A DNA stretch of 64,000 bases, taken from NCBI RefSeq assembly GCF_008017415.1, contig NZ_VRSV01000002.1:372001-436000 (forward strand), given 5' to 3'. The position numbers were made by a program, and so were the translations under genes. The DNA comes from Microbacterium hatanonis. Its GTDB lineage: Bacteria; Actinomycetota; Actinomycetes; Actinomycetales; Microbacteriaceae. The notes below the pieces were generated by a model. The model searched no databases, had not been told where the DNA came from, and was given only the letters and a program-made list of their open reading frames with translations. Positions 25,743-35,059 of this stretch are shown piece by piece; the first letter of the stretch is position 1, and each line of letters opens with the position of its first letter.

Positions 25743-25945
25743 GCGTCTTCGAGGCGACGGATGGCCTCGGCGTAGTCGATTCCGATGTCGTCGACGGCCG
25801 CGAGAACCCGCTCGGTCTTGCGCGACTCTGCAACGAACCTGCTGGTCGCATCGATGAGCAGCGCGTGCTTGGAGGTGTGGCGTGCCGCGGCGAGCTTCTC
25901 CAGGGCGGCATCGAGCTCGGGAGGAAGGCGAACGGTCATGGCCAT
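25739..25945 (-). CDS. Ribbon-helix-helix antitoxin
   Basis: This is a 68-residue protein: MAMTVRLPPELDAALEKLAA begins with the beta-strand of an RHH DNA-binding fold, and the C-terminal half (ERVLAAVDDIGIDYAEAIRR) would cover the toxin. It precedes and overlaps the Doc gene. Doc is classically paired with a Phd antitoxin, so this RHH pairing is the less classical version. A perfect palindrome lies across its start codon, consistent with autoregulation. ATG 25939 is an alternative start. Confidence 0.85.
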   Translation of the reverse strand: MAMTVRLPPELDAALEKLAAARHTSKHALLIDATSRFVAESRKTERVLAAVDDIGIDYAEAIRRLEDA

Positions 25946-25957
25946 ACCAGAATGGTA
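25945..25957. promoter_or_regulatory. Toxin-antitoxin autorepressor operator
   Basis: TACCA-GAA-TGGTA is a perfect 13-bp palindrome that touches the antitoxin start codon (25943-25945). On the minus strand it contains TACCAT (25957-25952), a TAnnnT -10 box six bases before the ATG, so promoter, operator and leaderless start coincide. Confidence 0.65.
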
Positions 25958-25984
25958 CTACCGCCCTCGCGGAGGGCGCCGACC

Positions 25985-25990
25985 TAGACT
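25985..25990 (+). promoter_or_regulatory. -10 box for a leaderless transcript
   Basis: TAGACT lies six bases upstream of GTG 25997, with no ribosome binding site between them. It probably starts the aminotransferase-bkdABC transcript at the start codon. Confidence 0.55.
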
Positions 25991-25996
25991 CGGTGC

Positions 25997-27112
25997 GTGA
26001 CAGACGACATCCCCGTCCGCATCCGCCCCGAGATCGCCGCTCTTCCGCCGTATCGCCAGGGCAAGCCCGCGGGCGACGACGGATTCAAGCTCTCGAGCAA
26101 CGAGAACCCCTTCGATCCGCTCCCCGGCGTGATCGAGGCGATGAGCGACGCCGCCGACGTCAATCGGTATCCGGATGCGTCGGCCCGACGCCTGCGCGAG
26201 AGACTCGCCGCGCGCTTCGGCGTCGACGCCGACGAGGTGCACATCGGTGCGGGGAGCGTGTCGGTGCTCGCGCAGCTGATCCTCGCCGCCGCCGGCCCGG
26301 GCGACGAGGTCGTCTACGCGTGGCGGTCGTTCGAGGCCTACCCGACCCTCGTGCGGGTGGCGGGTGCCACCGCCGTGGAGGTGCCGCTCACGGCGGACTT
26401 CCGGCATGACCTTCCGGCGATGGCGGCGAGCGTGGGCGAGCGCACGCGGGTCGTCATCGTCTGCAGCCCCAACAACCCCACGGGCACGGTCGTCACGCAC
26501 GACGAGTTCGCCGCCTTCCTCGACGCCGTTCCGAGCGACGTGCTCGTCATCCTCGACGAGGCCTATGCCGAGTTCGTCACGGCCCCCGACGCCGTCGACG
26601 GGATGCGGGTGCTCGGTCTTCTCGACCGGCCGAACGTCGTCGCGCTCCGCACCTTCTCGAAGGCCTTCGGACTCGCCGGCCTCCGCATCGGCTACGCCGT
26701 CGGTCATCGCCGCGTGCTCGATGCCGCGCGCTCGACGGCCATCCCGCTCGCTGTCACCGGCCAGGCGGAGTCCGCGGCTCTGGCGAGCCTGCGGGCGGAG
26801 TCGGAGCTCCTCGAGCGGGTGCGCGTGATCTCCGCGCGCCGCGACCGCCTCGTCGCCGGCCTGCGCGACGGCGGGTGGAACGTGCCCGACGCGCAGGGCA
26901 ACTTCGTCTGGCTCCCCGCCGGCGAGCACACGGCGGCCTTCGCGGAGGCGTTCGAGGAGGAGGGTCTCATCGTCCGCCCGTTCGTCGGCGATGGCATCCG
27001 CATCTCCGTCGGCGAGGAGGAGTCTGTCGAGAAGGTCCTACGGATCGCAGCATCCGTTGTTCAGACCCTCCCAGAGGGCCATTCCGGCCGAGGGCTAGCG
27101 TGGAGAGCGTGA
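25997..27112 (+). CDS. PLP-dependent aminotransferase, HisC/Pat-like
   Basis: This is a 371-residue fold-type I aminotransferase. Motifs are SSNENPFDP near the N-terminus, SPNNPTGTV around residue 157, ILDEAYAEF, and the PLP-lysine segment [15 protein letters not shown] near 220. It belongs to the histidinol-phosphate/aromatic aminotransferase group. Being fused by overlap to the bkd genes rather than to his genes, it more likely acts as an aromatic or branched-chain amino-acid transaminase (Pat) feeding 2-oxo acids. Its stop overlaps the bkdA start (GTGA). Confidence 0.88.
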   Translation: MTDDIPVRIRPEIAALPPYRQGKPAGDDGFKLSSNENPFDPLPGVIEAMSDAADVNRYPDASARRLRERLAARFGVDADEVHIGAGSVSVLAQLILAAAGPGDEVVYAWRSFEAYPTLVRVAGATAVEVPLTADFRHDLPAMAASVGERTRVVIVCSPNNPTGTVVTHDEFAAFLDAVPSDVLVILDEAYAEFVTAPDAVDGMRVLGLLDRPNVVALRTFSKAFGLAGLRIGYAVGHRRVLDAARSTAIPLAVTGQAESAALASLRAESELLERVRVISARRDRLVAGLRDGGWNVPDAQGNFVWLPAGEHTAAFAEAFEEEGLIVRPFVGDGIRISVGEEESVEKVLRIAASVVQTLPEGHSGRGLAWRA

Positions 27113-28281
27113 CAGTGCCCGATCCGACCGTGCCCGACGCGCTCGACGCGTCCCTGCCCGTCGACGACACAGAGCTCGTCCGCATCCTCTCCGCCGACGG
27201 GTCGGTCGCGCCGACGCCCGCCGCGGAGCGGTACCTGCCGCTCATCGATGCGCTGCCCGACGCCGAGCTCGAGCAGTTCTACCGCGACATGGTGTCGATC
27301 CGCGCGTTCGACCGGCAGGCGACGCTGCTGCAGCGACAGGGGCAGCTCGCCCTGTGGCCGCCGAGCTGGGGCCAGGAGGCCGCGCAGGTCGGCTCGGCCC
27401 GCGCCGCTCGCGCGCAGGACCACGTCTTCCCCTCCTACCGCGAACATGTCGTCGCCCGCATCCGCGGGGTCGACCCGGTCGACATCATCCGCCTGATGCG
27501 CGGACTCACGCACGGCGGCTGGAATCCGTACGACCCCAAGAACGGGAACACCCACATCTACACGCTCGTCCTCGGGGCGCAGACCCTGCACGCGACGGGC
27601 CTCGCGATGGGCCTCGCGTTCGACGGCAAGAGCGGCAGCGGCGACCCCGACCGCGACGAAGCCGTCATCGTCTACTACGGCGACGGCGCCTCCAGCCAGG
27701 GCGACGTGCACGAGTCGATGGTCTACGCGGCGAGCTTCCAGGCGCCGGAGGTCTTCTTCCTCCAGAACAACCAGTGGGCGATCTCGGTGCCCGTCGCCAC
27801 GCAATCGCGGTCGCCGCTGTTCCGCCGCAGCGCGGGCTACGGCATCCCGAGCGTGCAGGTCGACGGCAACGACGTGCTGGCGAGCTACGCGGTCACCCGC
27901 GCGGCCCTCGACGAGGCGCGGGCCGGCGGCGGGCCGCAGGCCGTCGAGGCGATGACCTACCGCATGGGCGCGCACACCACGAGTGACGACCCCACGAAGT
28001 ACCGCACCACTGCCGAGGAGCAGGCCTGGGGTCGGCGCGACCCGATCGAACGCATGCGGGTCTACCTCGAAGGCCGTGGCGCGGGCGAGTCGTTCTTCGC
28101 CGACACCGAAGCCGAGGCCCAGGCGCTCGCCGACGACACCCGCGTGCGCACGAACGCCCTCGGCGGTCTCGAGGCCGACCAGATCTTCACGAACGTCTAC
28201 TCGGAGCAGCATCCGCTCGTCGAAGAGGAGCGCCGGTGGTTCCACGCCTACGAGGCGTCTTTCGAGGGGGGCGCATCGTGA
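27109..28281 (+). CDS. bkdA: Branched-chain 2-oxoacid dehydrogenase E1 alpha subunit
   Basis: E1 alpha uses thiamine diphosphate to decarboxylate 2-oxo acids. The 390-residue protein keeps [25 protein letters not shown], the ThDP/Mg motif [13 protein letters not shown] ending in [13 protein letters not shown], and the phosphorylation-loop-like [16 protein letters not shown]. It most resembles mycobacterial BkdA, hence the branched-chain call; pyruvate as a substrate cannot be excluded. GTG 27109 overlaps the aminotransferase stop, and a TAGCGT box (27096-27101) could add a second, leaderless transcript start. Confidence 0.88.
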   Translation: MTVPDPTVPDALDASLPVDDTELVRILSADGSVAPTPAAERYLPLIDALPDAELEQFYRDMVSIRAFDRQATLLQRQGQLALWPPSWGQEAAQVGSARAARAQDHVFPSYREHVVARIRGVDPVDIIRLMRGLTHGGWNPYDPKNGNTHIYTLVLGAQTLHATGLAMGLAFDGKSGSGDPDRDEAVIVYYGDGASSQGDVHESMVYAASFQAPEVFFLQNNQWAISVPVATQSRSPLFRRSAGYGIPSVQVDGNDVLASYAVTRAALDEARAGGGPQAVEAMTYRMGAHTTSDDPTKYRTTAEEQAWGRRDPIERMRVYLEGRGAGESFFADTEAEAQALADDTRVRTNALGGLEADQIFTNVYSEQHPLVEEERRWFHAYEASFEGGAS

Positions 28282-29258
28282 GCACGACCGAGATGTCGTT
28301 GGGCAAGGCGCTGAACGCGGGCCTGCGACGCGCGATGGAGCAGAGCGACCGCGTGCTGCTCATGGGCGAGGACATCGGGCCCCTAGGCGGCGTCTTCCGC
28401 GTCACCGAGGGGCTGCAGGCCGACTTCGGTCCTCGCCGGGTCATCGACACGCCGCTGGCGGAATCGGGCATCATCGGGACGGCGATCGGGCTCGCGATGG
28501 GCGGGTTCCGGCCGGTCTGCGAGATCCAGTTCGACGGCTTCGTCTATCCGGGGTTCGACCAGATCACCAGCCAGCTGGCGAAGCTCACCTACCGGCACGA
28601 GGGCGCCCTGCAGATGCCGGTCGTCATCCGCATCCCGTACGGCGGGCACATCGGCGCGATCGAGCACCACCAGGAGAGCCCCGAAGCCTACTTCGCGCAC
28701 ACGCCGGGGCTTCGCGTGGTGAGCCCGTCGACCCCGAACGACGCGTACTGGATGATCCAGGAGGCGATCGCCTCGCCCGACCCGGTCATCTTCTTCGAGC
28801 CGAAGAGCCGCTACTGGCCCAAGGGCGAGGTCGACCTCGACGCCTCGGCGGTGCCGCTGCACGCCAGCCGCATCGTTCGCCGCGGCACCGACGTCACCCT
28901 CGTCGGGCACGGCGCGATGGTGTCGACCCTCATCCAGGCCGCCGCGCTCGCCGAGAGCGAGGGCACGAGCTGCGAGGTCATCGACCTGCGTTCGCTGTCG
29001 CCGGTCGACTACGGTCCCATCCTCGAGTCGGTCGGCCGCACCGGCCGCATGGTCTACGCGCAGGAGGCCCCGGGCTTCGTCAGCGTCGGCAGCGAGATCG
29101 CCGCCACCGTCGCCGAGCGGGCGTTCTACTCGCTCGAGGCGCCGGTGCTGCGCGTGTCGGGCTTCGACACACCGTTCCCCGCGGCGAACCTGGAGGGCAA
29201 GTACCTCCCCGACGCCGACCGCATCCTCGAGGCCGTCGACCGCACGATGGCGTACTGA
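28278..29258 (+). CDS. bkdB: Branched-chain 2-oxoacid dehydrogenase E1 beta subunit
   Basis: This 326-residue partner forms the alpha2beta2 E1. Typical segments are [54 protein letters not shown] and [20 protein letters not shown]. The start is GTG 28278, overlapping the bkdA stop by four bases, which keeps subunit amounts matched. The C-terminal transketolase-like domain with [12 protein letters not shown] is complete. Confidence 0.9.
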   Translation: MSTTEMSLGKALNAGLRRAMEQSDRVLLMGEDIGPLGGVFRVTEGLQADFGPRRVIDTPLAESGIIGTAIGLAMGGFRPVCEIQFDGFVYPGFDQITSQLAKLTYRHEGALQMPVVIRIPYGGHIGAIEHHQESPEAYFAHTPGLRVVSPSTPNDAYWMIQEAIASPDPVIFFEPKSRYWPKGEVDLDASAVPLHASRIVRRGTDVTLVGHGAMVSTLIQAAALAESEGTSCEVIDLRSLSPVDYGPILESVGRTGRMVYAQEAPGFVSVGSEIAATVAERAFYSLEAPVLRVSGFDTPFPAANLEGKYLPDADRILEAVDRTMAY

Positions 29259-29277
29259 GCACCCCGAAGGACCGATC

Positions 29278-30648
29278 ATGAGCACGCAGAAGTTCCTCCT
29301 CCCCGATGTCGGCGAGGGTCTGACCGAAGCCGAGATCGTCTCCTGGCGCGTGGCCCCCGGCGACACCGTCGAGGTCGACGACGTGCTCGTCGAGATCGAG
29401 ACGGCCAAGTCGCTCGTCGAGCTGCCGTCGCCGTTCTCGGGCACGGTCGGCGAGTTGCTCGCCGGCGAGGGCGACACCGTCGAGGTCGGCAGCGCGATCA
29501 TCACGATCGCCGACGGTGCCGCTTCGGCCCCGGCCGCGACGGCCGCACCCGCGACGGTGCCCGAGCCCGAGGCGCCGGGTGGGGCGGTGCTCGTCGGCTA
29601 CGGCAGCGCCGGCCATGTCGCCTCGCGACGGCGCCCCGTCAAGGCCGAGGCGCGCCCTGCCGGCACGTCGGCGGGCGTCGTCGCGAAACCCCCGATCCGC
29701 AAGCTCGCCCGCGACCTCGGCGTCGATCTCGCCTCCGTCACGCCCAGTGGTGCATCGGGGGAGGTGACCCGCGACGACGTCGTGAAGCACGCGTCGCAGG
29801 CGAGTGTCTTCCGCAACATCGAGACCCCCGCCTGGGGAGAGGTGCGCGAGGAGACGATCCCCGTCGCCGCCGAGGAATCAGATGCGGCGCGCCCCGCAGC
29901 ATCCGCCCCTCCCGTCGAGCGCGCCCAGCCCACCGAGAGCAGCGACGGCCGCGAGGAGTCGATCCCGGTGCGTGGCGTGCGCAAGGCCGTGGCCTCGGGC
30001 ATGGTGCGCACCGCCTACTCGGCGCCCCACGTCACGGTGTGGACCGACGTCGACGCCTCGCGCACGATGGAGCTCGTCAAGCGGCTCAAGTCATCGCCCG
30101 ACTTCGCCGACGTCAAGGTCTCGCCACTGCTGATCATGGCGCGCGCGGTCATCTGGGCCGCGCGCCGCACCCCGATGGTGAACGCCGCCTGGGTCGACGG
30201 CGACGACGGCGCGCAGATCCGTCTGCACCACTACGTGAACCTGGGTATCGCTGCCGCCACACCGCGCGGGCTCCTCGTGCCGAACATCAAGGACGCGCAG
30301 GACATGAGCATGCGCGAGCTCGCCCGGGCCCTGCAGAACCTCACGACCACCGCGCGCGAGGGCAAGTCGACGCCCGCCGACCAGAAGGGCGGCACGATCA
30401 CCATCACGAACATCGGCGTCTTCGGCATGGATGCGGGCACCCCGATCCTCAACGGCGGCGAGGCCGGCATCATCGCGCTCGGCACGATCCGCCAGAAGCC
30501 GTGGGTCGTCGACGGCGAAGTGCGCCCCCGCTGGGTCACCACCGTCGCCGGTTCTTTCGATCACCGCGTCGTCGACGGCGACGGCATGAGCCGCTTCGTC
30601 GCCGACGTGGCGTCGATCCTCGAGGAGCCCGCGCTGCTGTTGGACTGA
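29278..30648 (+). CDS. bkdC: Dihydrolipoamide acyltransferase (E2) of the 2-oxoacid dehydrogenase complex
   Basis: The 456-residue E2 has one lipoyl domain (1-78, lipoyl-Lys44 in [10 protein letters not shown]), an Ala/Pro-rich linker, a peripheral-subunit-binding domain around 138-172 ([13 protein letters not shown]) and a catalytic trimer-forming domain ending with [11 protein letters not shown], where His429 and the Asp are catalytic. It transfers the acyl group to CoA. No lipoamide dehydrogenase gene lies in the window, so E3 must be encoded elsewhere. It closes the operon. Confidence 0.93.
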   Translation: MSTQKFLLPDVGEGLTEAEIVSWRVAPGDTVEVDDVLVEIETAKSLVELPSPFSGTVGELLAGEGDTVEVGSAIITIADGAASAPAATAAPATVPEPEAPGGAVLVGYGSAGHVASRRRPVKAEARPAGTSAGVVAKPPIRKLARDLGVDLASVTPSGASGEVTRDDVVKHASQASVFRNIETPAWGEVREETIPVAAEESDAARPAASAPPVERAQPTESSDGREESIPVRGVRKAVASGMVRTAYSAPHVTVWTDVDASRTMELVKRLKSSPDFADVKVSPLLIMARAVIWAARRTPMVNAAWVDGDDGAQIRLHHYVNLGIAAATPRGLLVPNIKDAQDMSMRELARALQNLTTTAREGKSTPADQKGGTITITNIGVFGMDAGTPILNGGEAGIIALGTIRQKPWVVDGEVRPRWVTTVAGSFDHRVVDGDGMSRFVADVASILEEPALLLD

Positions 30649-30689
30649 TATGAGACAGCACTGAAAGTGAGCAACCCGCCAATCGAAGT

Positions 30690-30734
30690 TGATCCAGCGT
30701 CACGCACCTGATCCACAGCTACCGAAGTGATCCA
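30690..30734. repeat. Three TGATCCA direct repeats at 19-bp period
   Basis: TGATCCA occurs at 30690, 30709 and 30728, exactly 19 bp apart, upstream of a small helix-turn-helix gene. The middle copy lies in CTGATCCACAGCTACCG, which recurs with one change at 46365-46381. The regular spacing suggests binding on one DNA face or tandem iteron-like sites; the binder is unknown. Confidence 0.6.
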
Positions 30735-30779
30735 ATCATTTAGAGGGTTTGCCCGTGACGTTCGCTGAGAAGGCCTGAG

Positions 30780-31052
30780 ATGGCACGCCAGAGCCGTCCC
30801 TCGCCCGCCGAGCTCGCCCCGGGGTGGCCGGATCATCCGTCCCCGGATCTTGCCGCCGAAGCCGCGCGCCAGTTCGTCGTCCGGCTCAAAAGCGCGATGG
30901 GTACTCAAAGCGTCCGCTCAGTGGCGGCGCTCGCTGAGCTCGATGAGAAAACCGTGCGCGAAGTTGTTGCCGGCGCCTCATTTCCGGATCTTCGTACCGT
31001 CGCGCGTCTGGAGAGCGCACTCGGCACCCCGCTGCATGTGTCAGATATCTGA
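30780..31052 (+). CDS. Small helix-turn-helix protein
   Basis: The 90-residue protein's C-terminal two-thirds looks like an XRE-type HTH: FVVRLKSAMGTQSVRSVAALAELDEKTVREVVAGASFPDL contains the turn and recognition helix, though the usual dimerisation tail is missing. A GAGAAGG ribosome binding site precedes ATG 30780. Upstream TGATCCA repeats are plausible binding sites for it. It stands alone between the bkd operon and the glycan locus and is followed by a clear terminator. Confidence 0.6.
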   Translation: MARQSRPSPAELAPGWPDHPSPDLAAEAARQFVVRLKSAMGTQSVRSVAALAELDEKTVREVVAGASFPDLRTVARLESALGTPLHVSDI

Positions 31053-31138
31053 GGCGATTGCACCGCCAAAGTCGGGGCCAGGACCGCTTCGAGCTCAGAC
31101 CTCTCGACGCGATCGCGCTGACCCCCGAACCAACCGAT

Positions 31139-31168
31139 GGCCCGCGATAGGCGCGAGCCTCGCGGGCC
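31139..31168 (+). terminator. Terminator-like hairpin after the small HTH gene
   Basis: GGCCCGCGA (31139-31147) pairs perfectly with TCGCGGGCC (31160-31168) around a 12-base loop, 86 bases after the HTH stop. Confidence 0.55.
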
Positions 31169-31200
31169 GATCCCGAGCGCCGGGCCGCGGGCGGGCGAGG

Positions 31201-31242
31201 CCGACGCGCTGATCCGGTGCCCCTCCAGGATCAGCGCGTCGG
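31201..31242 (-). terminator. Terminator of the arabino-oligosaccharide operon
   Basis: CCGACGCGCTGATCC (31201-31215) and GGATCAGCGCGTCGG (31228-31242) form a perfect 15-bp stem with a 12-base loop, starting five bases beyond the GH127 stop codon. Confidence 0.8.
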
Positions 31243-31246
31243 AGTC

Positions 31247-33181
31247 TCAGACGACGGGTAGCCAGACCCGCATGGTGGAGGGGCCGCGGTTCCCCCACTC
31301 GTGGTAGGGCACCAGCGCGACGTCGGTTGCGGATGTTGCGACGCACTCCGCGCGGCCGTATGGCCACGCGCGCGGCTCGTCGGAGCGCCCACCCGCTTTC
31401 ACCCAGATGCGGCCGTCCTTCTCATACGGCGCGGTATCGAGGTCGATGACGATGTCGTCGACGTGACCGTGGTCGGGCAGGTCGCTGGATTCCAGGGCGA
31501 ACACCTCTGGTCCGCGCTCCACGACGACACACCCCCGTACCGCGTCGAGCCTGCCGTCGGGGTGGCTGACCCGCGGGCGGAGCGGGAGGTCGAGCTCGAC
31601 AACGTCTCCGGCACGGAACGAGCGGCGCTCGGTCACGTACCCGACAGGCACCGCGCGCGCCTCGGCGGGGCCATCGGTGGGCTGAACGCGCAGAACCGCG
31701 CCGTCGGCCCATTCGGGGATGCGCAGCGAGAGGGTCCACGGCTCGGGTTCGGTCTCGCGAACGACGACGCGGACGAGCCCTTCCATGGGGAAGGCGGTCT
31801 CCACGTCGACGGATACTCGGCGTCCGTCGGACAGCAGAGTGCGGATCTCGGCGGGCGCGTACTGGTGCACCTGCATGCCGTCGTCGTCTGCGGTGGCGAT
31901 GTAGGCGTCGAGACTCGCCAGCGTGCGCGCGACGTTCGGGGGACAGCACGAGACCTCGAACCAGGGTGCGCGCAACGAAGACGACGCCCGCACGGAAGTC
32001 TTGTTGGGGTCGGCCGGCGTGCCTGGCACGCGCTGGTGCAGGGTGTTCGCGTAGAAGAACGCCCTGCCGTCGGCGCTGGGGGATGTGGCGAGCACGTTGA
32101 AGAGCGTGCGCTCGATCAAGTCGGCGTAGCGTGCGTCGCCGTCGGCGAGGAGGAGCCGCCACGAGAACATGACCGATCCGATGCCCGCGCAGGTCTCGGA
32201 GTATGCGCGGTCCGGCGGGAGCTCCCAGTCCTCGCCGAAGGCTTCGTCCTGGTGGTGCGACCCCTGTCCGCCCGTGACGTAGGTGCGCCGAGCGCGCGTT
32301 CGACTCCACTGCGAACGTAGGGCGTCGAGCAGCGCGCCGTCGGCGTTCTCGACGGCGACGTCAACTGCGCCCGCTGCCAGGTAGTTCGCGCGTACGGCGT
32401 GGCCGCGCAGCGACGCCGCTCCTCGCAACGGCTGGTCGTCCTGGTAGTACGACCGCCCCCACTCGATGTCGCTGAGGGTCCCGTGCCCGCGCCGGTCGAC
32501 GAACAACGACGACTGCGCGATGTAGCGGGGCTCGTCGACGCTGCGCCCGAGTTCCGCGAGACCGACTTCGACCTCGGGGTGGCCGCACACCGCCTCGATG
32601 CCTCCGACGCCGAACACGTCGCAGACGAGGTCGGCAGCGCGTCGCGCGACGCCGATGAGTCCGTCGTCCGCTAGCGGCCGGGTCCGGTGGCGCGCCACGG
32701 CCGCTTGGAAGAGGTGGCCGAGGTTGTAGAGCTCGTGGCCCCACTCCAGGTCCGACCACCGTGCTCCCTGGCCGTCACGGCCGAAGTTGGTGTTGAGGTA
32801 GCCGTCGGCCTCCTGCGCCGCGGTGACCCGGGCGACGACCGATCGGAACGTCTCCTCCAACTCGACGTCGTCGGATCGCCCGATCTCCCACGCGAGAGCC
32901 TCGAGGTACTTATAGATCTCGGAGTCGGCGAACTCCCGTCCGCGCCGGCCGGCGGGCAGGGTGCCCGCGGCGGCGAGGTCGAAGTTGGGCAGCCATCCCT
33001 CCGACTCGAGTCGATCGCCGATGTGGCTGAGCGTGTGGGTGGCGTTGACGCGTTGCCGGTCGCCCCAGAATCCTCCCGTGATGCGCACCTCGCCGAGGCC
33101 GAGGGGGCGAAGAGTGCCCGCGGTTGGCGAGACGGGAGAGACCGGCGCGGTGCAGGGCGGTGTGGTGATGGTCATGGTCAT
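31247..33181 (-). CDS. GH127 beta-L-arabinofuranosidase
   Basis: The 644-residue enzyme has the length and layout of GH127 (HypBA1-like). It releases L-arabinose from beta-1,2-arabinofuranosides using a cysteine nucleophile beside zinc. The metal/nucleophile set is visible as Glu329 and Cys331 in SETCAGIG and Cys412-Cys413 in EVSCCPPNVART, close to E338/C340/C417/C418 of the B. longum enzyme as I recall it. No signal peptide is seen, so it acts in the cytoplasm. ATG 33181 overlaps the permease stop (ATGA), making it the last gene of the importer operon. Confidence 0.92.
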   Translation of the reverse strand: MTMTITTPPCTAPVSPVSPTAGTLRPLGLGEVRITGGFWGDRQRVNATHTLSHIGDRLESEGWLPNFDLAAAGTLPAGRRGREFADSEIYKYLEALAWEIGRSDDVELEETFRSVVARVTAAQEADGYLNTNFGRDGQGARWSDLEWGHELYNLGHLFQAAVARHRTRPLADDGLIGVARRAADLVCDVFGVGGIEAVCGHPEVEVGLAELGRSVDEPRYIAQSSLFVDRRGHGTLSDIEWGRSYYQDDQPLRGAASLRGHAVRANYLAAGAVDVAVENADGALLDALRSQWSRTRARRTYVTGGQGSHHQDEAFGEDWELPPDRAYSETCAGIGSVMFSWRLLLADGDARYADLIERTLFNVLATSPSADGRAFFYANTLHQRVPGTPADPNKTSVRASSSLRAPWFEVSCCPPNVARTLASLDAYIATADDDGMQVHQYAPAEIRTLLSDGRRVSVDVETAFPMEGLVRVVVRETEPEPWTLSLRIPEWADGAVLRVQPTDGPAEARAVPVGYVTERRSFRAGDVVELDLPLRPRVSHPDGRLDAVRGCVVVERGPEVFALESSDLPDHGHVDDIVIDLDTAPYEKDGRIWVKAGGRSDEPRAWPYGRAECVATSATDVALVPYHEWGNRGPSTMRVWLPVV

Positions 33182-34077
33182 CCTTTGAATGCGCCGGACA
33201 TGAAGCCGCGGACATAGTGACGCTGAAGAATCAGGAAGAGCACGATGCAGGGCAGCGCCAGCACGACGACGCCCGCTTCGGTGGCTCCGTAGTCCACGAC
33301 TCCCATCACCTGACCTCGGAGGTTGGCGACCGCGAGTGGCAGGGTCATGCGGTTGGTGTCGTTGATCAGAATGAGCGGGGCGATGAAGTCGTTCCACGCC
33401 GTGAGGAAGGCGAACAGCCCCACCGTGATGAGTCCCGGCTTCACCGCGGGCAGGAGCACCCGCCACAGCGCCGAGAAGCTATTGCATCCGTCGACGAGCG
33501 CGGCCTCGTCCATCTCGCGGGGGATCGACTCGAACGAGATCCTCATCATGAACATCGAGAACGGCAGCTGGAACATCGTGAGCACTAGGGCCACTCCCAC
33601 GAGGGAGTTCTGCAGACCGATGGCGTTGAGAATCACGTAGAGCGGGATCAGCAGGGTCGCGTAGGGGACCATGAGGATCGCCAGTACGAGGAGGAACAGC
33701 AGGTTCTTCCCGACGAACTGGAACCGTGCGAACGCGTAGCCGCCGAGGAACGACGTGAGGAGGGTCAGGACCACGGTGAGGATCGAGACGAACAGGGAGT
33801 TCCCGAGGTACACCCAGATGCCCGCCTGGAAGTTCGCGAGGGATGCGTAGTTCCCGAACCCCCACCCGTCGGTCTGGCTCGTTCCGGGCTGTGGGCTGAA
33901 GGAGGCGATCCCGGTCCACACGAGCGGGTAGAGGAAGATGATCGCTAGGGCGCCGGAGAAGACGACCGACGGGATGCCGTAGAGAAGACGTCCGCGCTGA
34001 CGACGAGTCTGCGGCCGTCTGGCGTGCAGCTTCGGGGCGACGATGGTGCGGGTCGAAGGGGAATCTGTCATGACCAT
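33178..34077 (-). CDS. Sugar ABC transporter permease, MalG-like
   Basis: This is a 299-residue CUT1-type inner-membrane permease with six helices. The cytoplasmic EAA loop that contacts the ATPase reads DEAALVDGCNSFSALWRVLLP. The start is ATG 34077 (or 34071), one base after the stop of the MalF-like gene. No ATPase gene is present here, so a shared MsiK-type ATPase encoded elsewhere is likely, as is usual for actinobacterial CUT1 systems. It should import beta-L-arabino-oligosaccharide released outside. Confidence 0.92.
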   Translation of the reverse strand: MVMTDSPSTRTIVAPKLHARRPQTRRQRGRLLYGIPSVVFSGALAIIFLYPLVWTGIASFSPQPGTSQTDGWGFGNYASLANFQAGIWVYLGNSLFVSILTVVLTLLTSFLGGYAFARFQFVGKNLLFLLVLAILMVPYATLLIPLYVILNAIGLQNSLVGVALVLTMFQLPFSMFMMRISFESIPREMDEAALVDGCNSFSALWRVLLPAVKPGLITVGLFAFLTAWNDFIAPLILINDTNRMTLPLAVANLRGQVMGVVDYGATEAGVVVLALPCIVLFLILQRHYVRGFMSGAFKG

Positions 34078-34078
34078 C

Positions 34079-34999
34079 TCAGGCCTCCTCTGGGCGACGG
34101 AACGCGCGCAGTTGCACGGCGTTGATGACGACGAGTGCGGCGAGCACGATCACCGATAGGGCGGCGGCGACGCCGAGGCTGTTCTGTCCCTGGAAGGCGA
34201 TGTTGTAAATGAGCTGGACGATGGTCATGGTGCTGTTGTCCGGGCCGCCCTTGGTGAGGATGTAGAACTGGTCGAACGCAAGGAGTGATCCGGTGACGCA
34301 CATCACGGTGGTGAGGGCGAAGGTGGGGCGCAGCAGCGGCACGGTGATGTACCGGAACGTCTGCCAGCGCGAGGCCCCGTCGATCCGGGCCGCCTCGAAG
34401 ACGTCGTCCGGGATGCCCTGCAGACCCACCAGCATCAGCAGCATGTAGAAGCCGGCGTAACGCCACACGACGAGGAACACCGTCGACCAGAGGGCACCCT
34501 CGGGGGTTCCGAGGAAGGTGATCCCCCACGAGGACATCAGGTCGGCGAACGGTCCCGCGAACGGCGAGTAAAGCACGTAGAACAGCAGCGATGCAGAGGC
34601 GAGGCCCAGCGCGCTCGGGAGAAGGAAGGCCGTGCGCAGGAACCCCTTCCATGCGCTGGACTCCTGCACCAGCAGTGCGAGGCCGAGGCCGAGGCCGAGG
34701 AGGAGAACGGTCGTGATCGCCGTGTAAAGGAGCGTGAAGCGAATCGACTCGCCGAACAGCCGGTTGTCGACGGCGTCGCCGAAGTTGGTGGGGAAGTTCA
34801 GCCCCATGTTCCCGCGCAGCAGCGGCCACTCCGATGCGGACATCTGCAGGACCAGGAGCAGCGGGATGAGGAAGAGGGCGACCACGAACAGAGCGGTGGG
34901 CGCCGCGTAGAGCCAGCCCTGAACAGGGCCGCCGAGAGCAGTGCGCCCGTGCGTCGCGCGAGGGCGAGCCGGGCGTCGGAGAAGTGGAGTAATGGCCAC
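34079..34999 (-). CDS. Sugar ABC transporter permease, MalF-like
   Basis: I place the start at GTG 34999, preceded by AAGGAT, giving 306 residues; the longer reading from 35044 would put its start inside a strong hairpin. Six helices follow, with the EAA loop FEAARIDGASRWQTFRYITVP and the conserved FDQFYILTKGGPDNSTMT stretch after it. It forms the translocation pore with the MalG-like partner directly downstream. Confidence 0.88.
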   Translation of the reverse strand: MAITPLLRRPARPRATHGRTALGGPVQGWLYAAPTALFVVALFLIPLLLVLQMSASEWPLLRGNMGLNFPTNFGDAVDNRLFGESIRFTLLYTAITTVLLLGLGLGLALLVQESSAWKGFLRTAFLLPSALGLASASLLFYVLYSPFAGPFADLMSSWGITFLGTPEGALWSTVFLVVWRYAGFYMLLMLVGLQGIPDDVFEAARIDGASRWQTFRYITVPLLRPTFALTTVMCVTGSLLAFDQFYILTKGGPDNSTMTIVQLIYNIAFQGQNSLGVAAALSVIVLAALVVINAVQLRAFRRPEEA

Positions 35000-35020
35000 A
35001 TCGATCCTTACGAGGAAGGA

Positions 35021-35051
35021 CGGCGGGGTGCGCGATGTGTGCACCCCGCCG
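35021..35051 (-). promoter_or_regulatory. Intercistronic hairpin between binding protein and permease genes
   Basis: CGGCGGGGTGC (35021-35031) and GCACCCCGCCG (35041-35051) make a perfect 11-bp stem with a 9-base loop, nine bases after the binding-protein stop. Such hairpins protect the upstream message or attenuate read-through, giving more binding protein than permease. Confidence 0.7.
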
Positions 35052-35059
35052 TCGTCGAA

